Origin: Salisapilia sapeloensis
Lineage: Eukaryota > Oomycota > Peronosporomycetes > Peronosporales > Salisapiliaceae
Direction of reading: 5' to 3'
NCBI GenBank assembly: GCA_023334545.1
Contig: JAADVB010000143.1
Location: 1-48,268, forward strand
Length of the DNA: 48,268 nt
Part shown: positions 9,733 through 19,029 of the stretch, one piece after another
Layout: each line of letters begins with the position of its first letter
Position numbering within the stretch: the stretch's first letter is position 1
Notes under the pieces: model-generated
What the model saw: the letters and a program-made list of their open reading frames with translations, nothing else
The model's database searches: none
Told to the model about the DNA's origin: nothing
Program-made: the position numbers and the translations under genes

Positions 9733-11760
9733 GATGCTCGTGTGGTAGTTGTCAAATTTGCAAGTGGATAGGTGCTGAAGCCCTTACATCAACTATTTGT
9801 GATATCCCTTCGTTGAATTTTGAAGTGCCCGCTGCCACAAACTTTAGGGTTGTACCTTCCGTTACTAATAGTGAGTTAGCAAAATTGACCATTTTGTGTA
9901 GTTTTGAGCGCGCAGAGCGGAGACACATCGGAGCGAAGCGAAAGTCGTGGTTGAAGTGCGAGCGCAGAGTAGGCGATTTGGGTGCGGACATCGGAGCATT
10001 GGAAAGAGACCGCGACAATTACCTGAAATAATCTTCGCTCGTGCATAAACACAGGAGGTGCTTGTTGCAGCAAGGAGTGCCTAAAATTTTCCAGCTACCT
10101 GCACTGATTGTCCACATCTACCCATACAGATGAGCCCGAGAAAATTGATCCTCTCGAACAAAATAACCTTTTGTATATAATCTCGATCTGGCCGACCGAT
10201 TTTTCTATCTTCTTTTTTGTATACCCCTTGATAAGCCTCTCTAATGTGAAACTTGGAAGTTAATAGAAATTATCTTGGTTTTTGTATGTAAGATTCTTTT
10301 TAGAGGTGTTTCAATAATTGATACTAGGTTTTTTATCGATAAGAAGAGGTCAACAGGTTTATTTTCATTGATTTTGACGCCTACAAAATCGGTCAGACTT
10401 TTCAGATTTCCACTCTGCTCAAGGAAGTAGTCATAAATGGAAGATAAAACAAGAGACAGTATGCGCTCTCGTTGGTAAATTTTGAATCAAATTTACACTT
10501 CTTTCTCTCCTCTCTTCCTTCTCTCTTCTCCTTCCTACTTCAATATTAAACTGACTAACAAGTGGAAACCTCGATCCGAGTTACGACTCCACGCTCAAAC
10601 TGAAGTCATTTTCAACAGGCTTCTTTGCTTTTTAGTCACTCCCTATCCGCGCTCTACAGTACCCCACAACCGACTTCGTACGGTTCCCAGACTTATTGCT
10701 ATCATTGTTTCTACACCCGGGTACTCCACTGTTGTGCATGGACCCCACCGTGCAGCGCTAGCCTTATATAGTGTAACTAAATGCTCATCGACCACTGCCG
10801 ATGCGTCGAAAGAGGCAAGGTATTCGCTGTCATCTTCTTCTCTTAATCATGACACCTCGGCATTGTCATATCCTTTTCTCTAACCACACATTTATAGAAA
10901 GTAATTGGAGTAACTGAACAATTAGAGTTTTAGAAGACCGATAAAGATGCACTACAGAAGATAAAGTCCTCTCCATACCGCTGACTGTGTTGTGGGAAAG
11001 CAATAGGCGACTTCCATCGTGGTAGCTTGACTTCTAGATGTCCGTAACTTTAGTATGGAACCTTAGAAATTTGATAACCCTCGGTATTTGATAGGAAATG
11101 TGTCATCCGACTAAATCGACTTTCTCAGGTTCATCTGTAGCTATCTCCAAGAGATATCACATTAAGAATGCTTTGAAGGTTACATAGCTCGACAGATTAA
11201 TGTGGATAGAATTCTCCTGAAGTGTCTATATGTATATGCTGGCCAAGCAATGGACCAAATGCTGGTACCATATGCAGAGACAAACTTTCATCTTGTGGCT
11301 AGTAAAGCCACAGTCTACTTCTCCTTATAGTTTGTCCTATCAGTCAATGTGAGATACCGTTGGATGAATCTTGTTTGCGAATAAAGGTGCATTTCTAAAG
11401 AGTGATAATATCCGCCCAGTTTAGATGGAATGGATGCCTAAATAAAGCGTCTTTGCCAATGCCTAAGTCTCATACAAAGAGAATAGAAAGTAAACCTTGA
11501 TTTTATCATGAATATAAATGCATTATTTCAGACAGGGTTAGGACCTATAGAAGCCACTACTCTTGGTGAACAAATCCAGTCCGCAACTTCGTGATATCCA
11601 AACGTCACTATAAAAGGGACCAAGCATTTGAATTGTGCTTTCTTACAGAGTATGCGCCTGCTCAAAAGAAAGACTATTTTCAAACTGACCATAAAACTAA
11701 ATGCGAGATGAGATGAAACATTAGAGTTCGACTCCATTTTTATACAAGTCGCTACAGTGT
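9733..11760. other. 2-kb gene-poor region, possible mobile-element debris
   Basis: No supported gene. Homology with the upstream of the sister receptor stops at about 9770. From about 9790 to 10030 the sequence becomes GC-richer and open on both strands, unlike its AT-rich surroundings. A long pyrimidine tract (TTCTTTCTCTCCTC and similar) lies at 10498-10545. A 133-codon open frame at 10482-10883 starts with TTG and shows no family features, so I do not call it. The mix suggests a degraded insertion, but I found no terminal repeats or target-site duplication. Confidence 0.4.
11436..11630. repeat. diverged dispersed repeat, copy B
   Basis: Second copy of the repeat at 7694-7880. It lies just downstream of the multi-span membrane gene on the minus strand, so copy A may mark where a duplicate of that gene once ended. 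Confidence 0.5.
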
Positions 11761-13704
11761 CTACTCTCCCTTGGATCCATCCATACCTAGCTGTTCGGCC
11801 CAATCGAATCTGAAAGTAAAGTCGACACCTACATAGACGATCAAAGTTAGCTCAAGCGAATGAAAGGAAGGAAATTGGAAGAGATAGCGCATACCGTAAT
11901 GTATCAAAGTGAACTGGAGAACAAACCAGATAGTTAAAGTGCTCCTCGCTACGATCTGGCGCCATTGTATTTCCAAGGAATATCCGAGCAAATGCATCGA
12001 TGAGAATTTGCACCTCTTTTTGATCATATAATGAAAGGTAAGTAGGGTCGCAGCTTCCATAAGTGCATAAAGAAGTATGTTAACAGATCCTGTTTGAAGT
12101 TCTCTATATGTCATACTGCGCAAATGAGGATAGTATACTGCATTTGGCAAGTGAAAGAGCACCCATGTATGTATGACATACACTATTGGAAGGGCAACTT
12201 CGACTAGCTCCGTCATCATACAATACTCGGCGTGATAGAGTAGTTTCAGCGCTGCATATACAAGTCTGACCTCCTCTGGTTCGCAATAGAGACGCTCTTC
12301 GAAGGCATACTTTGGATCTGTAATAGATGCTAGCGATATCTCCTTTATATTAGCATCAAAGAAGGAACTCCCGACTGTTGCTCGTCGTACTTTACCCCCA
12401 TGCATCTTCAACTGGCATGCAGGTGGTTCAGTGCCACCTTTCTTGTCATTTGGAAGCACGTCAAACGTTTTGTTTATTATTCCATCCACGCCAAACTGGC
12501 ACGCCTCAAGTGTAGCCCTAACGCGTGACAATTGGAAGCTCTCGGGCACAACAAACGCTTGTACTCTTTCTCTAGTTTCCGCTTTTCGACACAGAGCCAA
12601 ACTGCTCGACAATAAATCTCCGTTAAACGTGTTTGTTATGTGATGCTGTTTTAGTGCCTTAAGCAACGCCTTGCTACCATTTTCCATCTTTAAAACAGAG
12701 AATAAAGCTTGGATAGAATCGATTCCAATGAATATGGCGGATACCCACATTGATTTTGCTGTATGCATACAGATAGAAACGAAGAGAGCGTGGAACACCT
12801 GAAACATCATGCATGCTGGGTATCAGAAACAACTTAAGCTGTGCAATCAAAGATTCAAATATAAGCGTACCTCGACGGTAAACGTTGTAAGCTCTGGGAT
12901 GGTTTTTAGGTCGGACGACATAGCCCGAGCATATAGATTCTTAAGTCCAAACTTCAATAGCGGTAACACACCGATAAAAAGGATTTGCTCCGTTTGAGAA
13001 AGTAGTTGAAAGATACCGTTGTAGCCGTTGTAGACCACTAACACTGCTACATGAAGCGATATTACTATGCTTTGGGCCTTCAACGCACGTATCTGGTGGG
13101 GACTGCCAACGTATCCCGCTTTTTTTATAAATAGGAAGAGGAGAGCTGTGTGTGTTGTTATGAAAGGTACTGAAGTAACTACTGCAGTAAACGGAATAGG
13201 AAATCTCCAATATGCAGCAAGGATGAGGTTCGAGCAAAGCGCAGATACTCCAGTAGCAATTGCAGTAAATACAATTTTCGTAGGATGAATCTGTATATTT
13301 GGGATGAACAGCAAGACCTGGTAAGCAAATGAATAACTTATAATAGATGTCGATACAAAGTGTCGGGTCCAAAAGACAGTGTTACGAGTCCAAGGATCAA
13401 GCGGTGTCCTTAGTGGCATTAGCTCGATAAAAGTTTCTAAGACGAGACCCGGTATCGTCACAAGCAAGCAGTACCACAATATCCGCCAGCTAGAAGCTTT
13501 CGAGCAATATTGATCAAAATCGTGAAGTCGTTCAATCGAGTAAGCTCCTCGATTGTAAATCTGCATTGTAAGGTATGCATCATAAAGAGCTGCACACTTC
13601 TTTTGAAGGTTCTTCCACACTACGGTCTTCAACGAAGTAGCTGTGTCTTCATTTTTCTCTTCATGATGAGTTTCCGACAGTAGAGTGGAATCAGCTACTT
13701 TCAT
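11761..13704 (-). CDS. multi-spanning membrane protein of unknown function
   Basis: Two exons, 13704-12871 and 12798-11761. The 72-bp intron (GTACGC..TTTCAG) joins F-T-V-E to V-F-H-A in phase 0, giving 623 aa. An N-terminal charged tail (about 1-55) carries a conserved-looking Y-N-R-G motif. Roughly six hydrophobic helices follow (about 75-280), one or two more near 280-305, a soluble loop of about 150 residues rich in charged residues, and several C-terminal helices (about 470-610). It resembles the large lineage-specific polytopic protein sets annotated only as hypothetical in oomycetes; I cannot assign a transporter or enzyme family. Repeat copy B lies directly downstream. Confidence 0.75.
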
Positions 13705-14783
13705 GCTAGTAAATGTTGCCTGTCCAATATCAAGCTAAAGACAAACATAGTCTCAAAATCATGATGTGAACGCTTGACGAAACGGACTGCCCATCTTAAG
13801 TATATTAGGCTGTTCGCACACCGAGCAGTATCCGTTTTAACCGTCCATCTAATTTAAAGTCAAATGCATGCTTCAAATACGACACGCGATAAAACAGTAG
13901 TTTCGCTGTACATGACGTTATGGTCCATGACGACGAATAGAACATCGATTTCGCGTATGACGTGCTTTGTCCAGTATCACAATGTATAGTTTGGAGTATC
14001 GCTTCATAGGTGTAATGATCGCCGGATGCGAGACTGATGTATAATATTGATGTTCATAGCGGATAAGAGTGTCCTCAAATACGTTTGCTTGAGCAGGTCT
14101 ACATATCTCATAGAGATGATCTTAGCAAAAGCTGCTTTTCAGTCGAAATCAAGTATGCTATGCTCATCGTGAAAACAGTATTCGTATTACTGGCAATCAA
14201 TTCCAACGCTTGAAGGGTCTAGCCCGTCAGGTTTTCATTGAGCGGCACCTATTCGTTATATACTAGCACACAGGAAATTAGCATGCACGGCGCTCTCTAC
14301 CTCGTAACACGCCTCCACGTCTTCAGTTTGCAGGAATGAGTCATTCCTGTCGTAAGCCGAAATGAATCATTCCAGCTCTATTTTATCGACAGAACCGCTA
14401 TCGTTTGCTTACGCATGGATTTTCTATCCACCTAGCGATATCAGGCTCAATCGACACGCTTGATTGACCGTAGGACGAATGTCTAAATGTGAGTAATTCA
14501 CTCGACCGAACAGATCAGCCGAAAAGCATTTTCATCCTCCGCTAGGCATTCCATTCTATCCCCGTGGACAAGTATTTTTGTCAAAAGCCACGAGATGCAC
14601 CGATCATATAAAGTGAGTACAGACAGAATCAACCTACGATGATCCCTAGACCAAAGCATCCTCGGTTCAGTCTCGAGATAGGCGCGGCGGGTCTGCTACG
14701 GATCGATTACGCAATACATATGACTTGACTTGGGAGAGACCAGCTCATCGCTGGAGCATATCATAATTCTATCTCCTCCGACC
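13705..14783. other. long divergent intergenic region
   Basis: No gene seen on either strand. It separates two divergent genes and holds the palindromic element at 14331-14349 and a related imperfect dyad at 14359-14373. An in-frame stretch upstream of 14784 begins with TTG rather than ATG and was not used. Confidence 0.5.
14331..14349. promoter_or_regulatory. 19-bp palindrome with back-to-back Inr-like / bZIP-like core
   Basis: CAGGAATGAGTCATTCCTG is a perfect inverted repeat around one central G. It contains TCATTCC, the oomycete initiator consensus, on both strands. It also contains TGAGTCA, the AP-1/GCN4-type bZIP half-site pair. A related dyad GAAATGAATCATTCC sits at 14359-14373, its centre about 26 bp away. 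It lies between divergent genes, 626 bp from one start codon and 435 bp from the other. Function is inferred. Confidence 0.5.
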
Positions 14784-15461
14784 ATGGAGCCTCAGACGAC
14801 AAGTACGAAAGGTCCCCAAACATTCAGTGCTCGCAAGGGCAAGTCCAAGCTATCCGCTCGCTTCAGTCGTCCAAATTTTTCCAAGCGAGCGCCACAGGGG
14901 GCACTCATTCGCACGACCATCGTGGACGGCCATGCCTCTCTTCAACAAGTCGCCAGCATCGACGACGATTTCGATGACGACGACGACTCTTCCTCTCTGG
15001 ACTCGCCCGAGGAAGAGTCGAGTCCCATCGAGGATGTCCAATCGGATAAAAAGACTCGGCATCGACGGAAATTGCATATCCCACGGCCATCGCTACCGAA
15101 AGGTGGTGCAAAAGTCGATCTCATGTCGAAGATGGCACCCATCATGCGTCGAGTGCGGTCCGCAGATGCTGCATCAACCACTTCGACAGCAACATCATCC
15201 CCAGCAACATCATCCAACCTGCCACGTCATCCACTACTAGACAGTGACGATGAAGAAGGTTATGACGATGAATGTGGATGCATCGAGAATGAAAACAAAG
15301 CCAAGCTAAGTCGTACAAGGGAAGAGGACGACGACGACCATATTTTCAGTGACCCTGAGCTCGATTCCGACCGTAGCTCGATCCTCTTTCGATCAAAACG
15401 ACACTCGCGTGCTCCAAAACAAACAGACATTCCGTTAATGGCCTTGTCCTTAAGTGGATGA
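14784..15461 (+). CDS. disordered acidic/basic protein, unknown function
   Basis: Single exon of 225 aa from ATG 14784. Low-complexity throughout: a basic N-terminal third (K-S-K-L-S-A-R-F-S-R), an Asp run near 75-82, a basic R-H-R-R-K cluster, Ser/Thr/Ala-rich linkers, and more acidic patches (D-S-D-D-E-E and E-E-D-D-D-D). There are no domains, signal peptide or membrane segments. Many Ser-Pro and acidic-flanked Ser sites could be CK2-type phosphorylation sites. It converges with the Derlin gene, whose stop lies 97 bp away. Sustained codon structure supports a real gene; function unknown. Confidence 0.65.
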   Translation: MEPQTTSTKGPQTFSARKGKSKLSARFSRPNFSKRAPQGALIRTTIVDGHASLQQVASIDDDFDDDDDSSSLDSPEEESSPIEDVQSDKKTRHRRKLHIPRPSLPKGGAKVDLMSKMAPIMRRVRSADAASTTSTATSSPATSSNLPRHPLLDSDDEEGYDDECGCIENENKAKLSRTREEDDDDHIFSDPELDSDRSSILFRSKRHSRAPKQTDIPLMALSLSG

Positions 15462-15558
15462 TCTACATATCTCACGTGCTACTATGCACATCCGACGGAA
15501 AGAAATGGGTATATCAAAGTGACAATACAGTGGTTTTTCAAATTCAATCCGATCGCCT

Positions 15559-16586
15559 CTAATCGTTATGTGGATGGTTCTCGTCTACGCGGTCATACTG
15601 TCCATTGGCATCGGCGACAAAGTCGTTCACGACATTCGCATCGACGACGCGTGGCTCAAACAGCATTTTTCTAGATATAACGTAAGTACACGATGAGGCA
15701 AGCAACGGTTTTCATAGAAGATGTACATGAAACGAGGCGTGGCTAGTGGTCGCTCAGTCTTCCATCCTCGTACTCGAGCAACCGTCGGGTATACATCTAC
15801 CGTTTCACCATTAAGAGAGGTAAAATGAATGATCTAATATGTATATCCTACCTTCGAAAAAGTAATATGTGTGACCGACAAAGATGCCAATGAGGTCTGT
15901 AGTGGCGCTATTGCCAAGCACGAGAGAGAAGGAAAGGAGGACCCATGGGAGATAGGGTGCTGTAAAAGGGAAGAGACCTAGGAAACTCATGCGTACGTGC
16001 TCATTGCGACGACCCCAGAGGTAGACCATCATAAACGTAAGAGACGATCCTAGGAAGTGGATGCTGACGAACGGAGCTACGAGCTGCAGTAGACCATGGT
16101 GTTAGTGTGAGAATGCAAGTAAATGCATCTACTAGGACGTACGATCATGGCGACGGCACCCAATAGAAGCATGTAGGCAAAATCTGCTGTTCGGTTACGG
16201 AAAGATCCTTCCTCTAGAAGTCGGCAATATCGTACGCTGCGAGAATATGTCAATGATTGATCTAGATACGACAAGATGGCAATAGGAATGACGTACACAA
16301 AGTACATGTGGAACAAAAAGTCTAGACTAAAGAGTCCAAAGAAGAGGAAGTTGGTCAGCAACCGCCAGACCTATTTCGTAACCATACATAAGTGCCACGT
16401 ACACGACTAAAGATGAGATAAGTGGAGTCCAACCTGTCCTTTGAAGAAGATGAGGTTGAAATTAAAGTATAGTGAGAATGGCGACACGAGGTCCAGTGCA
16501 CAGACAGTTGTTGTCAATACTGCACCGGTCAAGTACAGTCTTGAGATAATGGGAATCTCATAGTACCATTCCAACGGATCATTCAT
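15559..16586 (-). CDS. Derlin, ER-associated degradation membrane protein
   Basis: Six exons in transcription order: 16586-16434, 16370-16297, 16236-16143, 16083-15852, 15796-15727 and 15670-15559. The five introns are 55-63 bp and every phase fits, giving 244 aa. Derlins are inactive rhomboid relatives that help move misfolded proteins out of the ER for ubiquitination by associated E3 ligases and extraction by p97. Family landmarks are an N-terminal [10 protein letters not shown], the [17 protein letters not shown] block with the WR motif, [11 protein letters not shown], and the [15 protein letters not shown] segment carrying the conserved GxxxG/H region. T-P-R-F-I-K-M-L-F sits near the C terminus. 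The soluble tail is short and acidic, without an obvious SHP box. It is divergently paired with the ZSWIM2-like ligase. Confidence 0.93.
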
Positions 16587-16726
16587 CACGCCTATAGTCG
16601 AAACGTTCGAATGTTGTCGGCTAAGGAGTGCCAAGTGGCAGCATTTACCTTTGCATTTGTATGCACATACAAATGTGAATATATATGTTGAAGTGGAGAT
16701 CTTGAACCGTTTCATAGAGAGTGGAA
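16587..16726. promoter_or_regulatory. 140-bp shared intergenic promoter, Derlin / ZSWIM2
   Basis: The Derlin start (minus) and the ZSWIM2-like start (plus) are only 140 bp apart, so both promoters must lie here or inside the neighbouring coding sequence. In-frame stop TAG at 16715-16717 fixes the ZSWIM2 start at 16727. I see no strong TATA box. Confidence 0.5.
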
Positions 16727-19008
16727 ATGAGTCGCTTGGTGACGTATCGGAGCAAGATGCCTGAGATAATCAAGCTTCGAATGGAGCAAGTGATGGGCAT
16801 CACGATGTATTTGGTGCAAACCGTAGGGCCGACGTCGTATGTGGTAAGATCTTCAATATCTTTGATCACACGAAAATAAATGTAGTAAGCGATGATCTTA
16901 GGTCCAGGAGCAGAACAACGAGCGCAAGTACAAGGTCTTGATCGGGTCACTTCAACAGTGTTCCTGTGGTGACCCGGACGTGTGCATTCATATTCTGTTT
17001 GTCTTACTTAAAGTACAGTACTGATAATTAGTCGCTATAGGTTTCTCGTATATGACTAACATTATGTGTAAAGGTCCTTCGATTGCCGTCTTCCTGCCCT
17101 ATTGTCTGGCAAAAGTCACTCGTCGATTCAGAGGTAGAAATCTATCATTGAAGCATTCTTTTGTTATTTGATGAATACTTCATCAATAGATAGAAGCCTT
17201 GCTTCGTGGTGACTACCGAGAGCAGACAAGAGCGGAGCCGAAAGAAGCCAAGTCTTTCTTAAAAAAGAAGCGAGAAGCTATGAAGAATCGATCCATCAAT
17301 GAAGAAGAAGGTAGCGAAACGGAGGTGCATCGACATGAAGTAGCTCAAGGTGAAGTTTGCGCTATATGTCAAGAAGACATGGATGACCCCGACACGCTCA
17401 CCTATTGTCGAAAGGGATGTGGCAACAACTTTCACATCGAATGCAGTACGTACCACGACTTCCATGCATAGCTATGTAAGACTTAGAGCAGCTCATTAAT
17501 CCACTTTTAGTGCGAGTGTTCGGAGAAAGCAGGAAGCAGTCAAAGGAGAATATCGTTTGCCCCTTGTGTCGTCAGGATTGGGGAACTACAGCTTTAACGG
17601 CACTAAAAAAGGAGAGCGATCACGCTAATAAAGCTCCAAATGTCCATCGAAAGGTAGCATGTCGACGATGTCGAACTACACCGATACGAAAGGAGCGCTA
17701 TCGATGCTTGCGGTGCAAAAAATTTGACCTATGTCGTCGTTGCTTTGGTGAGTAGCAAGAACTAGAAATGAAACTTAAACGCAGTGATAGCTAAGGCAAT
17801 GGAACAGATACAGGAGCACATGCAAAGCATCCATTTGTGGTGAAGTTGAATGTAGGAGATGGATGGACACCTGCGCTTCGGAATCAAGAACGCAATCCCC
17901 AAGTTGATGAGACTGCTTTTGCTGGTCTAGAAAATCGGGAGCTTACAACGAATGATTATGACTTGCTCCTGCAGCTTGATCAAGGACAAAAATATCCGTT
18001 GCATGAATACCTCATGGCGCATCTCGAGAGTGAAAAGCTGGAGCCAAGCGCGGCTAAAGAGATTTATCAGACAACGGACACGTGCGAGCTATGTCATCAA
18101 AGTCTGACTATTCAGTCAGCCGTGCATCGAATCGCTTGTGGAGTAAGCTTCTAACTTTCTCTATTATAGCCCCAAAACTTACATTCTGATAGCACTCCTT
18201 TCATGAAAGCTGTGCTTCTAGAGCACTACTTTCACAAGTCTATGCTTGTCCACATAAAGGTTGTGAACAGGTACTCTTTCCTGGTCTTCACTACTCAGCT
18301 ACTTCGGGAGGAAGCTCTGTTAAAGCCAAATTAACGTCGAAGGCACCGAAAGATAAATTTGAGTCAGCACTACCACCAATCGATCCTGTCCTTAGTATTT
18401 CTTCTGTCCAGCACGAAAGCAGCAGTATTATCTCGACACCTCGCTCCTCACATACAACTCCGTCTAGAACGCAGACCCGCGAAAAGAAGAATGTTTCTCC
18501 AGTCAACAGTTTGCCTGAACTAAGTGTTGGCAATGCTCGCGCGACTACAGTAAATGCAGTTGGTCCCAGGTTACCAGTCATGAGCAAGCGGACACTTCGA
18601 CGACCACCTCGAGTGTCTAATCAAGAAGACAGTCACGAAACTACTGAAAGTAAAGATGCTTTCTTTGCACCGGTAGATCTAGAAGGACGATTGAACGCAA
18701 GGATGGAACTAGCAGAGCAGTCACGTATATCTCGTCTAGAGGAGAAAAAGAATCGGATGAAAAAGAAAAACATGCTTCGAGTACAACGTGTTCAAGCTGC
18801 AAATGCAAACCAAAGCATTCCGTTTGAAAGCTACCTGAGTACGCAAGCGCTACCGACAATCAACTCAAACGTAAAAAGCAAACGTAATCGACAGCAGGAT
18901 GAAATTGCTTCGAGAAGACGAGCAAGAGAAGCTCAGCAACAACAAAACTTCTCGAACTTGCAGCAGAGTCAAGTGCCAGATCTGTGCATACAAAACAAAT
19001 TAAAATAA
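16727..19008 (+). CDS. ZSWIM2: ZSWIM2-type E3 ubiquitin ligase (SWIM-RING-ZZ-RING)
   Basis: Seven exons: 16727-16843, 16902-17012, 17074-17133, 17190-17445, 17511-17747, 17808-18142 and 18193-19008. Introns are 50-65 bp with consistent phases, giving 643 aa. A SWIM zinc finger comes first (C59-x-C61, C67-x-H69, after K-V-L-I-G). RING 1 follows (C-A-I-C ... C-G-N-N-F-H-I-E-C ... C-P-L-C), then a ZZ finger (C-R-R-C ... Y-R-C-L-R-C-K-K-F-D-L-C-R-R-C-F ... H-A-K-H) and RING 2 (C-E-L-C-H ... C-G-H-S-F-H-E-S-C ... C-P). The order and size match animal ZSWIM2/MEX, a self-ubiquitinating E3 ligase. The C-terminal 250 residues are disordered and end in a basic coiled stretch. The acceptor before exon 6 has an alternative 7 bp downstream of the predicted splice junction; I chose the one that gives a better ZZ finger. 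Confidence 0.92.
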
Positions 19009-19029
19009 AATGTTCAGGGCATGTATATT

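Noticed and set aside
10498-10545. Pyrimidine tract as an LTR retrotransposon polypurine-type boundary
   Set aside because: No matching terminal repeats, primer-binding site or retroelement protein could be found nearby.
10482-10883. 133-codon open frame after a pyrimidine tract
   Set aside because: It starts with TTG, has no family features, and the surroundings look non-genic; left as debris.
14730-14783. Longer start for the disordered protein
   Set aside because: The upstream codon is TTG; ATG 14784 is the first proper start.
16645-16950. Minus-strand ORF of about 100 codons opposite the start of ZSWIM2
   Set aside because: It overlaps ZSWIM2 exons 1-2, which have clear SWIM motifs, and shows no family features itself.
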